Assembly: GCF_004923315.1 (NCBI RefSeq)
Contig: NZ_CP039650.1
Location: 2,629,501 to 2,693,500 of the forward strand
Direction: 5' to 3'
DNA: 64,000 bases
From: Azospirillum sp. TSA2s
GTDB taxonomy: Bacteria > Pseudomonadota > Alphaproteobacteria > Azospirillales > Azospirillaceae
Shown: in pieces, positions 38,143 to 46,091 of the stretch
Numbering within the stretch: the stretch's first letter is position 1
Layout of the letters: each line of letters starts with the position of its first letter
Translations under genes and position numbers: made by a program
The notes under the pieces: generated by a model
Told to the model about the DNA's origin: nothing
The model's database searches: none
Seen by the model: only the letters and a program-made list of their open reading frames with translations

Positions 38143-39482
38143 GCCAGAACCTCAGTGAGCGCGGCGGCGAAGGCGTCCATGTCAGCGTCGGTGTTGGTCT
38201 CGGTGACGGCGACCAGCAGCAGGTCCTCCATCTCGCCCGGATAGAGGCGCGACACCGGCACGCCGCCCAGGATGCGGCGCTTGGCAAGCTCCTCGACCAC
38301 CGCGGCGGCCGGCTTCGGCAGCTTCACGGTGAATTCGTTGAAGAAGCCGTCGTTCAGCACCTCGACACCGGGAACAGCCGCCAGCTTGTCGGCCATCTGG
38401 ACCGCCTTGGCATGGTTCAGCTGGGCCAGCTGCGTGATCCCCGCCTCGCCCAGCAGGCTGACATGGATCGAGAAGGCCAGCGCGCACAGGCCGGAGTTGG
38501 TGCAGATGTTCGAGGTCGCCTTCTCGCGGCGGATATGCTGCTCGCGGGTGGAAAGCGTCAGCACGAAGCCGCGGCGGCCGTCGGCGTCCACCGTCTCGCC
38601 GCACAGGCGGCCCGGCATCTGGCGGACATATTTGTCCTTCACCGCGAACAGCCCGACATAGGGGCCGCCGAAGTTCAGGGCATTGCCGAAGGACTGGCCT
38701 TCCGCCGCGACGATGTCGGCGCCCATGTCGCCCGGCGGCGTCAGCAGGCCGAGCGACAGAGCCTCCGTCACCACGACGATCAGCAGCGCGCCCTTGGCCT
38801 GACAGGCGGCGGCGAGATCGGTGTAGTCGCGGACATGGCCGAACACGTCCGGGTTCTGCACGACGACGCAGGACGTCTTGTCGTCGACCAACGCCAGCAG
38901 GTCCTCGCCGCCGGTCGGGGCGGCCGGCAGGGCCACCGCTTCGAAACCGATGAAGCGGGCGTCGGTGGTGGTGACGTCACGGTAATGCGGGTGCAGGCCG
39001 CCGGACAGGATCGCCTTCTTCCGCCGGGTGACGCGGTTGGCCATCATCACCGCTTCGGCGCAGGAGGTGGCGCCGTCATACATCGAGGCGTTGGCCACAT
39101 CCATGCCGGTCAGCAGCGCGACCTGGGTCTGGAATTCGAACAGGACCTGCAGCGTGCCCTGGCTCACCTCCGGCTGGTACGGCGTGTAGGCGGTCAGGAA
39201 CTCGCCGCGCTGGACCAGATGGTCGACGGTGGCCGGCACATGGTGACGGTAGGCGCCGGCGCCGAGGAAGCTCGGCACCGATCCCGCCGGCACATTCTTC
39301 GCCGCCATGGAGCCCAGCAGCCGCTCGACCTCAAGCTCGCCCATATGGTTGGGCAAGCCCCCGATCGGGCCGGCCAGTTGGGCCGCCTTTGGAACATCGC
39401 GGAACAGGTCTTCGACCGATGTTGCGCGGACGGCCTCCAGCATCGACTGCCGGTCGGCCTCGGTCAGGGGCAGATAGCGCAT
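38139..39482 (-). CDS. gcvPA: glycine dehydrogenase (decarboxylating) subunit 1
   Basis: A 447-residue P-protein subunit of the two-chain type. It opens with MRYLPLTEADRQSML, and FLGAGAYRHHVPATVDHLV and SMYDGATSCAEAVMMANR are typical motifs. It lacks the PLP Lys, which sits in GcvPB. The start is one base beyond the gcvH stop region and the 3' end overlaps gcvPB, so the three are coupled. Confidence 0.97.
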   Translation of the reverse strand: MRYLPLTEADRQSMLEAVRATSVEDLFRDVPKAAQLAGPIGGLPNHMGELEVERLLGSMAAKNVPAGSVPSFLGAGAYRHHVPATVDHLVQRGEFLTAYTPYQPEVSQGTLQVLFEFQTQVALLTGMDVANASMYDGATSCAEAVMMANRVTRRKKAILSGGLHPHYRDVTTTDARFIGFEAVALPAAPTGGEDLLALVDDKTSCVVVQNPDVFGHVRDYTDLAAACQAKGALLIVVVTEALSLGLLTPPGDMGADIVAAEGQSFGNALNFGGPYVGLFAVKDKYVRQMPGRLCGETVDADGRRGFVLTLSTREQHIRREKATSNICTNSGLCALAFSIHVSLLGEAGITQLAQLNHAKAVQMADKLAAVPGVEVLNDGFFNEFTVKLPKPAAAVVEELAKRRILGGVPVSRLYPGEMEDLLLVAVTETNTDADMDAFAAALTEVLA

Positions 39483-39483
39483 G

Positions 39484-39858
39484 TTAGTGGGATTCCTCCA
39501 CGAAGGCCTTATAGGCCGATTCGTCCATCAGACCATCGAGTTCGGAGGCGTCCTTCAACTGGATCTTGAAGAACCAGCCATCAGTCTCGGCGGCGCTGTT
39601 GACCATTGACGGGTCATCGACCAGGGCCTGGTTGGCTTCCACGACGGTACCGGAGACCGGAGCGTAAACGTCGCTGGCGGCCTTCACCGACTCCACGACA
39701 GCGGCTTCCTTGCCCTGCTCCAGCACGCGGCCGGCCTCGGGCAGTTCGACGAACACAACGTCGCCCAGCTGGCTCTGCGCGAAGTCGGTGACGCCGACAG
39801 TCGCGACATCGCCATCGACCTGAATCCACTCGTGGTCCTTGGTGAATTTCTTGCTCAT
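39484..39858 (-). CDS. gcvH: glycine cleavage system H protein
   Basis: A 124-residue lipoyl carrier: the lipoyl Lys is K59 in AAVVESVKAASDVY. It shuttles the aminomethyl group between P, T and L proteins. The ATG at 39858 gives the standard N terminus MSKKFTKDHEWI; an upstream in-frame Met at 39906 is not family-like. It lies between gcvT and gcvPA, separated from gcvT by a palindromic repeat element of about 90 bases. Confidence 0.97.
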   Translation of the reverse strand: MSKKFTKDHEWIQVDGDVATVGVTDFAQSQLGDVVFVELPEAGRVLEQGKEAAVVESVKAASDVYAPVSGTVVEANQALVDDPSMVNSAAETDGWFFKIQLKDASELDGLMDESAYKAFVEESH

Positions 39859-39918
39859 CGGAAGGGTTCCCTGTTCCTGAAAATCGTTCGTTGGCAGGTG
39901 GTTCAAGGCTTCTCGGAA

Positions 39919-40005
39919 CCGTCATCCCCGCGAAGGCGGGGATCCAGGCGTTACCGAAACAGGCGCTGCGTCGGACCTGGATCCCCGCCTTCGCGGGGAT
40001 GACGG
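39919..40005. repeat. REP-like palindromic element, copy 1
   Basis: Two perfect 30-base inverted arms (39919-39948 and 39976-40005) enclose 27 bases. Each arm is itself a hairpin, ATCCCCGC-CTTC-GCGGGGAT. It lies in the gcvT-gcvH gap, inside the presumed transcript, where it could attenuate expression or protect the gcvT mRNA end. Similar 'GTCATCCCCGCGAAGGCGGG' palindromes are scattered in many proteobacterial genomes. Confidence 0.88.
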
Positions 40006-40025
40006 CCGAGAGAGGTGCTGCTCCG

Positions 40026-41138
40026 TCAGCCCCGGTAATAGCGTTGCGGCACGAAGGGCGTAGCAGCGACGCGGGCGGGCAGCGGCTTGCCGCGCACGAC
40101 CAGAGTCAGCGGCGTACCCACCGCGGAATTCGCAATGTCGACATAGCCCATGGCGACCGGCGCGCCGGCGGTCGGGCCGAAGCCGCCGCTGGTGATCTCG
40201 CCGATGCGGTTGCCGTTGGCATCCTGGATTTCGGTGTGCTCACGGGCCGGCTGGCGTCCTTCCGGCTGGATGCCGACACGGCGGCGGGTGGCGCCATCGG
40301 TCAGTTGCCGGTGGATGATGTCGTAGCCGGGGAAGCCACCCTCGGCGCGGCGGCGCTTCGGCAGCGTCCATTCCAGCGCGCCTTCGACCGGCGTCGTGGT
40401 GGTGTCGATGTCATGGCCGTAGAGGCACAGCCCCGCCTCCAGCCGCAGCGAATCGCGGGCACCCAGGCCGATCGCCTCGACCTCCGATTCGCCCAGCAGC
40501 GCGCGGGCGATCATCTCCGCGTCGGCCTTGTCGCAGGAGATCTCGTAGCCGTCCTCGCCGGTGTAGCCGGAGCGGGTCAGGATCACCGGCACACCCTTGA
40601 AGGTGGCGGACAGGTAGCTCATGAACTTCATGGTGGCGGCTTCCGGCACGAAGCGGGCCATCACCTCGGCCGCCATCGGACCCTGGAGCGCCATCAGCGC
40701 GAGGTCGTCCAGCAGTTCCACCTCGGCCTTGCCGGCCAGCTTCTCGCGCAGATGGGCGACGTCCTGCTCCTTGCAGGCGGCGTTCACCACCAGGAACAGG
40801 TGGTCGCCGGCATTGGTCACCATCAGGTCGTCGAGGATGCCGCCCTGCTCGTTCAGGAACAGCGTGTAGCGCATGCGGCCCTGGGCCAGCCCCTTGATGT
40901 CGCCGGGAACCAGCGTTTCCAAGGCGGCGGCGGGGTCGGCGCCGGTCAGGCGGACCTGGCCCATGTGGGACACGTCGAACAGCCCGGCCTTTTCGCGGGT
41001 GTGCTGGTGCTCCTTCAGGATGCCCAGCGGATACTGCACCGGCATGTCATAGCCGGCGAAAGGCACCATGCGGGCGCCAAGCTCGACATGGAGCGCGTGC
41101 AGTGGGGTGGTCTTGAGAGCGGTTGCGGCCTCGGTCAC
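40026..41138 (-). CDS. gcvT: glycine cleavage system T protein (aminomethyltransferase)
   Basis: A 370-residue folate-dependent enzyme that releases ammonia and forms 5,10-methylene-THF. It has DVSHMGQV, NEQGGILDDLMVT and GYTGEDGYEIS motifs. The GTG at 41138 is chosen because TCGGAGGA lies six bases before it; a TTG at 41156 is the alternative. It is the first gene after the tandem glycine riboswitch, and length fits the family. Confidence 0.96.
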   Translation of the reverse strand: MTEAATALKTTPLHALHVELGARMVPFAGYDMPVQYPLGILKEHQHTREKAGLFDVSHMGQVRLTGADPAAALETLVPGDIKGLAQGRMRYTLFLNEQGGILDDLMVTNAGDHLFLVVNAACKEQDVAHLREKLAGKAEVELLDDLALMALQGPMAAEVMARFVPEAATMKFMSYLSATFKGVPVILTRSGYTGEDGYEISCDKADAEMIARALLGESEVEAIGLGARDSLRLEAGLCLYGHDIDTTTTPVEGALEWTLPKRRRAEGGFPGYDIIHRQLTDGATRRRVGIQPEGRQPAREHTEIQDANGNRIGEITSGGFGPTAGAPVAMGYVDIANSAVGTPLTLVVRGKPLPARVAATPFVPQRYYRG

Positions 41139-41195
41139 ACGCGGGTCCTCCGACAAGGTTTCAGCGTCCGCATCGGGATCGATGCAGGAAGCTGC

Positions 41196-41420
41196 CCCCT
41201 CTGTCTTGGACCTGAGAGATTCACCGCCGTCCGGTCGAGCCGGACACCCGGTTTACTCCTTCGGTGAGTCGCGGCGGGTGAGCGCCGAGGCTGCTTTCCA
41301 GAGTTGCCTTATCCCCTTGCGGTCCTTTTGCCTGAGAGTTTCCGGGGGCGGTTGCTCCTTCGGCGCCGCCTGAGAACCTGTCGATTTACGACAAGCTCAC
41401 AAGCGATCTCTCCCGCGAGG
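41196..41420 (-). promoter_or_regulatory. tandem glycine riboswitch upstream of gcvT
   Basis: On the minus strand two aptamers follow each other. The first runs from GGGAGAGATCGC through GGCGCCGAAGGAGCAA, CCGGAAACTCTCAGGCAAAAG and the CTCTGGAAAGCAGCC end. The second has CACCGAAGGAGTAAACCGGG and GGTGAATCTCTCAGGTCCAAG. The GCCGAAGGAGCAA and CTCTCAGGCAAAAGGAC blocks are the glycine-aptamer consensus. Glycine binding should switch on the gcv genes. Ends are approximate to about 10 bases. Confidence 0.95.
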
Positions 41421-41500
41421 GATCATCGGCGTGATGGCGGCACACTGTCGCGAATAGACAAGTTTGTCAATCAGCGGATCCGGTGCAAAACCCGCACCCT

Positions 41501-41593
41501 CGACGGCCGTCATCCCCGCGAAGGCGGGGACCCGGACTTCCAGATCAAGCGGTTGATGCGGCCGGATTCCCGCCTGCGCGGGAATGACGGTCG
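41501..41593. repeat. REP-like palindromic element, copy 2
   Basis: An imperfect version of copy 1: the arms 41501-41535 and 41562-41593 are related, with GTCATCCCCGCGAAGGCGGGGAC in one and ATTCCCGCCTGCGCGGGAATGAC in the other. It lies between the riboswitch promoter side and the lipoprotein gene, so the two copies bracket gcvT. Confidence 0.8.
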
Positions 41594-41629
41594 AAAGGGG
41601 ACGCCCCGGAAACCGATGAACAGAAGTTC

Positions 41630-42232
41630 CTACTTCTTCATCTGCGTCCGGTTGAAGTTCAGCTGCTCCGGCGTCAGCTGGAAGCCGAGATAGATCTTCC
41701 AGTCCTTGGCGTTGGCGTCCTTGGGCAGCGGGATCTTCGGCGTCAGCTCCTCGCGGGTGCCGGCGCGCGGCTGGCCGGGGACGAAGGTCACGTCGGTGTC
41801 GAAATAGGCCTTCGACACCAGCGTGTCGTCCGGCTGGGCCAAGGCGACGAAATACTGGTACTTGGCGGTGTTGCCCGGCAAGGCCGGGCCGCGCTCGGCC
41901 ACCAGATAGACGTTCACGTTCACGGTGACGCCGTTGCTGGTGTAGTCGCAGCTGCCAGTGAAATCGACCAGGGCGGCGCGCGACTCCAGATCGGTCAGGT
42001 CCTTGCCGCCGGGGCGGAAGACCGTCACTTCCTGCAGGTCGCGGACGATGTTGACCTTCGGGCAGGCCAGCGCCGCCTCCGACGGATTCGTCGGGCCCAT
42101 CCCCATGCCGGAGCAGCCGGAAAGCACCAGCACGGCCCCGGCCGCGAGCAGCGCAGGGCGGCCCATCCCAAAGAGGGACGCCAGCGGGCTTTTCCGGGCG
42201 GGGGTTCCTATATTACGGTCGCGGCGGTCCAT
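41630..42232 (-). CDS. predicted lipoprotein of unknown function
   Basis: A 200-residue exported protein. A basic N terminus, a hydrophobic stretch (ALLAAGAVLVL) and the lipobox LSGC mark a lipoprotein. The mature part is beta-rich with VNVNVYLVAERGPALPGN and ends KIPLPKDANAKDWKIYLGFQL. No catalytic motif. The ATG at 42232 suits the signal; an earlier ATG would give an odd extension. It is divergent from ispH. Confidence 0.82.
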   Translation of the reverse strand: MDRRDRNIGTPARKSPLASLFGMGRPALLAAGAVLVLSGCSGMGMGPTNPSEAALACPKVNIVRDLQEVTVFRPGGKDLTDLESRAALVDFTGSCDYTSNGVTVNVNVYLVAERGPALPGNTAKYQYFVALAQPDDTLVSKAYFDTDVTFVPGQPRAGTREELTPKIPLPKDANAKDWKIYLGFQLTPEQLNFNRTQMKK

Positions 42233-42386
42233 CGGTTCGGCCTGATCGGTTGACGGGCTGTTGGACCGCGACTTTAGTGTCCCAGCTTGACCGGCACAAG
42301 ACCGCGCGGCGGTTCTATCCCTTGTGACCGTCTGGCGCAGGACCACCTAAGGGCGACCCACTCCACGCAAGGGCGGTACAGCGCAT

Positions 42387-43364
42387 ATGACCACGACCTC
42401 TCCCCAGGCCACCCGGGCCTTGACGATCCTGCTGGCGGCGCCGCGCGGCTTCTGCGCCGGGGTGGACCGGGCGATCCAGATCGTCGAGACGGCGATCGAC
42501 CGCTATGGGGCGCCGGTCTATGTCCGGCACGAGATCGTCCACAACCGCTTCGTGGTCGAAAGCCTGGAAGCCAAGGGCGCCGTCTTCGTCGACGAGCTGA
42601 CCGAGGTGCCGGACGGCCGCCCGGTGGTCTTCTCCGCCCATGGCGTGCCGAAATCGGTGCCCCAGGCGGCCGAGGCGCGCGGGCTGTTCTATCTCGACGC
42701 CACCTGCCCACTGGTCAGCAAGGTGCATCGCGAGGCCGAACGGCATTTCGACGAGGGCAAGCAGATCGTCCTGATCGGCCATGCCGGTCATCCGGAGGTG
42801 ATCGGCACCATGGGCCAGTTGCCCGACGGCGCCGTGGTGCTGGTGGAGACGGTGGCCGACGTGGCGACGATGGAGGTCCGCGACCCGGAAAACCTCGCCT
42901 ACGCCACCCAGACCACCCTGTCGGTCGACGAGACGACGGCGATCCTGGCCGCGCTGCAGGCCCGCTTTCCCGCCATCGCCGGGCCGAAGAAAGAAGACAT
43001 CTGCTACGCCACCACCAACCGTCAGGCGGCGGTGAAGGCCATCGCGCCGAAGGTGGACGCGCTGCTGGTGCTGGGGGCGCCGAACTCCTCCAACTCCAAG
43101 CGGTTGGTGGAGGTGGCGAAGACCCATGGCTGCCCGGCCGCCCAACTGGTCCAGCGCGCCGCCGACATCGATTGGGACGCGCTGTCCGGCGTCGCCCGCC
43201 TTGGCATCACCGCCGGCGCATCGGCGCCGGAAGTGCTGGTCGAGGAGGTCATCGAAGCCGCCCGCGCCCGTTTCGACGTGACGGTGGAGGAGTTGCGCAC
43301 GGCGACGGAAAACATCGTCTTCAAGCTGCCGCGCGCGTTATCGGTGGAGCGGGAGGCCGTTTGA
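42387..43364 (+). CDS. ispH: 4-hydroxy-3-methylbut-2-enyl diphosphate reductase
   Basis: A 325-residue iron-sulfur enzyme, the last step of the MEP isoprenoid pathway. The three [4Fe-4S] cysteines are C23 (PRGFCAGVDRAI), C107 (DATCPLV) and C206 (ICYATTNRQ), and the catalytic Glu lies in TTLSVDETT-type and HAGHPEVIGT motifs. It is followed by a small DUF6460 gene 81 bases later. Confidence 0.97.
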   Translation: MTTTSPQATRALTILLAAPRGFCAGVDRAIQIVETAIDRYGAPVYVRHEIVHNRFVVESLEAKGAVFVDELTEVPDGRPVVFSAHGVPKSVPQAAEARGLFYLDATCPLVSKVHREAERHFDEGKQIVLIGHAGHPEVIGTMGQLPDGAVVLVETVADVATMEVRDPENLAYATQTTLSVDETTAILAALQARFPAIAGPKKEDICYATTNRQAAVKAIAPKVDALLVLGAPNSSNSKRLVEVAKTHGCPAAQLVQRAADIDWDALSGVARLGITAGASAPEVLVEEVIEAARARFDVTVEELRTATENIVFKLPRALSVEREAV

Positions 43365-43445
43365 CGGCGCCGGAACCCGGTCGCGGGGCGGCGCGTTGCT
43401 TCAGGCGGAGCGCACGCTCCGCCGTGACGAGCGTGAGGTGAAGCC

Positions 43446-43691
43446 TTGGTGGGTTGGATCATTCGGACGCTGGTGTTGTGCTTCGTCGTCGGCTTCATGC
43501 TGTCGTTCCTGCACATCGATCCGGCCAGCATCCTGACGAACAGCTGGCAGACGGTGCAGGACATCGTCGCGCTGATGATCGATGCCGGCCGCTGGGCCCT
43601 GCCCTACATCCTGATCGGTGCCGTCATCGTGGTGCCGCTGTCGGTGATCGGGCTGGTCCTGCGCTGGAACCGCACGCGCCCGCCCTCATAG
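43446..43691 (+). CDS. DUF6460 small membrane protein
   Basis: An 81-residue inner-membrane protein with two helices (WIIRTLVLCFVVGFMLSFL and YILIGAVIVVPLSVIGLVL) separated by a short loop, matching the DUF6460 type. The start is TTG at 43446 or the adjacent GTG at 43449; GTGAGGTGAAG lies upstream. It converges with the two predicted small RNAs. Function unknown. Confidence 0.75.
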   Translation: MVGWIIRTLVLCFVVGFMLSFLHIDPASILTNSWQTVQDIVALMIDAGRWALPYILIGAVIVVPLSVIGLVLRWNRTRPPS

Positions 43692-43713
43692 GCGTTGCCG
43701 TCCGAAACGCGGA

Positions 43714-43773
43714 CAAAAAAACAGGAGGCACCGGAACCGGGGCCTCCTGTGAAACAGGGAGGGTTAGAGACAG
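43714..43773 (-). ncRNA. predicted small RNA 1 of a three-member family
   Basis: A transcript of about 60 nt read on the minus strand. Its 5' part is TGTCTCTAACCCTCCCTGT (43754-43772), identical in all three members, and its 3' end is a terminator (ACAGGAGGC pairing with GCCTCCTGT, then seven T). Upstream stand a -10-like TAGACC (43779-43784) and an FNR-type box (43807-43820). The CCCTCC segment can pair with Shine-Dalgarno sequences. Confidence 0.8.
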
Positions 43774-43806
43774 TCAAAGGTCTACGCCCATCCACCCCCT
43801 CCCGCC

Positions 43807-43820
43807 TTGATGCAGGTCAA
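43807..43820 (-). promoter_or_regulatory. FNR/FixK-type box of small RNA 1
   Basis: TTGATGCAGGTCAA (plus strand), TTGACCTGCATCAA on the sense strand: a TTGAC/T-N4-ATCAA dyad centred 41.5 bases before the conserved motif, the spacing of class II activation. Confidence 0.82.
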
Positions 43821-43852
43821 CGGACAGGCACTTTCCGTCTCCCCCGACCGAA

Positions 43853-43917
43853 AAGAAAAAGCCGGAGACATCCATGTGGATGCTCCGGCTCAGTGATACA
43901 GGGAGGGTTAGAGACAA
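43853..43917 (-). ncRNA. predicted small RNA 2 of a three-member family
   Basis: A transcript of about 65 nt on the minus strand, in tandem upstream of small RNA 1. It carries the same 19-nt motif (43898-43916) and ends in a terminator stem, AGCCGGAG with CTCCGGCT (43860-43890), followed by TTTTTCTTTT. Outside the motif the sequence and stem differ from the other members. -10-like TAAGGT at 43923-43928. Confidence 0.82.
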
Positions 43918-43951
43918 GAAGGACCTTATCCGGAAGCGCATAGGCCGTTCG

Positions 43952-43965
43952 TTGATCTGCATCAA
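43952..43965 (-). promoter_or_regulatory. FNR/FixK-type box of small RNA 2
   Basis: TTGATCTGCATCAA, a perfect TTGAT-N4-ATCAA palindrome centred 42.5 bases before the conserved motif start. It lies downstream of the hisC-like stop codon and can drive only the small RNA. Confidence 0.87.
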
Positions 43966-44026
43966 AAGAGGCGAAAATCCGTGGGTTCTGTTCGCGTCGT
44001 TCCGTCGCAGCCTCCGGCCGGCCTGA

Positions 44027-45112
44027 TCAACCGAGAATCTCCGCCAGAGCCACCACCAGCGCCTTGTTCTCCTCCTCGCGGCCGATGGTGATGCGCAGGC
44101 AGTCGGACAGGCCGTACTCGGTCACCGGCTTCACCAGGATGCCACGGTGGGCGAGATGGTCGATGACCGCCTGGGTGCCCAGCGACGGATCGGTCGGCAC
44201 GCGGGCCAGCACGAAATTGCAGACGCTGGGATAGACGCGCAGCCCCACCCGCTCCAACTCGCGTGACAGCCAGGGCAGCCACCGCGCATTGTGGGCGAAG
44301 GTCGCCTCCTCATGCTCCGCGTCGCTGAGAGCGACGGCGGCGGTCAGTTGGGCGGGCAGCGAGACGTTGAAGGCGCCGCGGATGGCGTTCACCGCTTCGA
44401 TCACCGTGGCGGGACCATAGCCCCAGCCGACCCTAAGTCCCGCCAGCCCGTGCATCTTTGAGAATGTGCGGATCAGCAGGACATTGTCGGAATTCTCGAC
44501 GATCTCCGTCCCGTCGCTGTAGTCCGGCATCCGGCAATAGTCGGCATAGGCCGAATCCAGCACCAGCAGTGTGGTGGACGGCAGGCCGGCGCGCAGCCGC
44601 TGCACCGCCTCGGCCGGGATGTAGGTGCCGGTCGGGTTGTTGGGGTTGGCGAGGAAGCAGATCTTCGTGCGCTCGCTGGCGCGGTCGATCATCGCCTCCA
44701 CATCCACCACCATGTCGCGCTCCGCGGCCACGACTGCGGTTGCCCCGGCTGCGCGGATCGCCTTGAGGAATCCGCGATAGCCCCGCTCGTGGCACAGAAC
44801 CTCGTCACCGGGGCCGGCGAAGGCCTGGGCGACCAGATGGATCAGTTCCTCCGATCCGGCGGTGCAGACGATGCGGTCGGCGTCGATGGAATGACGGCGC
44901 GCGATGGCGTGGCGCAGCGGTTCCTGATCCCAATCGGGATAGCAATGGATGCGCGTGGCCGCCTCGCAATAGGCGTCCAGCGCCAGCGGGCTGGGTCCGA
45001 GCGGATTGTGGGTCAGCGACAGGTCGATCCACCGGCGGCCGTCGCGAGGCGGGCGAGCGGGACGGTACGGCTTGATCTGGCCAACGCTGGGACGGGGGCT
45101 GAGCAGGTCCAT
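44027..45112 (-). CDS. HisC-like PLP aminotransferase
   Basis: A 361-residue class I/II aminotransferase of the histidinol-phosphate aminotransferase type. It has NPNNPTG, the PLP-Lys motif RTFSKMHGLAGLRVGWG and a C-terminal RITIGREEEN with a phosphate-type Arg. Similar enzymes also act on aromatic amino acids or in antibiotic pathways, and this protein is not in a his operon, so the physiological substrate is open. GGAGACCGAGG lies upstream. Confidence 0.85.
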   Translation of the reverse strand: MDLLSPRPSVGQIKPYRPARPPRDGRRWIDLSLTHNPLGPSPLALDAYCEAATRIHCYPDWDQEPLRHAIARRHSIDADRIVCTAGSEELIHLVAQAFAGPGDEVLCHERGYRGFLKAIRAAGATAVVAAERDMVVDVEAMIDRASERTKICFLANPNNPTGTYIPAEAVQRLRAGLPSTTLLVLDSAYADYCRMPDYSDGTEIVENSDNVLLIRTFSKMHGLAGLRVGWGYGPATVIEAVNAIRGAFNVSLPAQLTAAVALSDAEHEEATFAHNARWLPWLSRELERVGLRVYPSVCNFVLARVPTDPSLGTQAVIDHLAHRGILVKPVTEYGLSDCLRITIGREEENKALVVALAEILG

Positions 45113-45176
45113 AACCTCGGTCTCCGTAAGCGGATCGGTCGAACAGCACGTCGGGCGACCGATTGAACCGCAAACT

Positions 45177-45211
45177 GGTGCGCGACGCCACAGGACATTG
45201 CGTCGCGCACC
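45177..45211. repeat. perfect 11-bp hairpin between aapP and the hisC-like gene
   Basis: GGTGCGCGACG (45177-45187) and CGTCGCGCACC (45201-45211) are exact arms. With the adjacent terminator it separates the aap operon from the aminotransferase gene; it may be a second terminator or a leader hairpin. Confidence 0.6.
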
Positions 45212-45238
45212 CCAACTCGAGGTGTTTTATTTCCAAAT

Positions 45239-45267
45239 AGCAGGCCGGACGGAAGCGCCGGCCTGCT
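45239..45267 (-). terminator. terminator of the aap operon
   Basis: AGCAGGCCGG (45239-45248) pairs with CCGGCCTGCT (45258-45267), directly after the aapP stop on the minus strand, followed by ATTTGGAAATAAAAC. Confidence 0.75.
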
Positions 45268-45274
45268 GCCCGGA

Positions 45275-46060
45275 TCAGTGGTTTAGAATTTGGCTGAGGA
45301 AGAGGCGCGTGCGCTCCGACTTGGGGTTGGAGAAGAACGCGTCCGGCGTGTCCTGCTCTACGATTTCGCCGCGGTCCATGAAGATGACGCGGTCGGCGAC
45401 CGACTTGGCGAAGCCCATTTCGTGCGTCACGCACAGCATGGTCATGCCGTCCTCGGCCAGCCCGATCATGACGTCCAGCACCTCCTTGACCATTTCGGGG
45501 TCAAGCGCGGAGGTCGGCTCGTCGAACAGCATCACCTTCGGGCTCATGCACAGAGACCGCGCGATGGCGACACGCTGCTGCTGGCCGCCCGACAGCTGGC
45601 CGGGATATTTCTTGGCCTGTTCGGCGATGCGCACCCGCGTCAGGTAGCTCATCGCCCGCTCTTCCGCCTCCGCCTTCGGCATTTTGCGGACCCAGATCGG
45701 GGCGAGCGTGCAGTTCTCCAGCACCGTCAGATGCGGGAACAGGTTGAAGTGCTGGAACACCATGCCGACTTCGCGGCGGACCAGCTCGATGTTCTTCAGG
45801 TTGTTGGTCAGCTCGATCCCGTCGATGACGATCGTGCCCTTCTGATGCTCCTCAAGCCGGTTCAGGCAGCGGATCATCGTCGATTTGCCCGACCCCGACG
45901 GGCCGCAGACGACGATACGCTCGCCCTTCTGGACATTGAGGTTGATGTTCTTCAGGACGTGGAACTCGCCGTACCACTTGTTGACCCCCGTGCAGCGGAT
46001 GATCTCCTCGCCGCTGAGGGTGTGCTTCGGCTTGGTGCCCTGGGACATGGCCTGGGACAT
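45275..46060 (-). CDS. aapP: general L-amino acid ABC transporter, ATP-binding protein
   Basis: A 261-residue ATPase of the polar amino-acid type. Walker A is GPSGSGKST, the signature LSGGQQQR, and Walker B MLFDEPTSALDPE. Last of four genes aapJ-Q-M-P, the order known from rhizobia. It lies 31 bases after aapM. Two Met codons stand near the start (46060 and 46048). Confidence 0.96.
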   Translation of the reverse strand: MSQAMSQGTKPKHTLSGEEIIRCTGVNKWYGEFHVLKNINLNVQKGERIVVCGPSGSGKSTMIRCLNRLEEHQKGTIVIDGIELTNNLKNIELVRREVGMVFQHFNLFPHLTVLENCTLAPIWVRKMPKAEAEERAMSYLTRVRIAEQAKKYPGQLSGGQQQRVAIARSLCMSPKVMLFDEPTSALDPEMVKEVLDVMIGLAEDGMTMLCVTHEMGFAKSVADRVIFMDRGEIVEQDTPDAFFSNPKSERTRLFLSQILNH

Positions 46061-46091
46061 GGGTCTTCTAGTCTCCCCTGACGGCGTTGAT

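Noticed and set aside
39919..41593. CRISPR-like repeats near gcvT
   Set aside because: Only two copies, each an inverted palindrome, with no spacers or cas genes; REP-like elements fit better.
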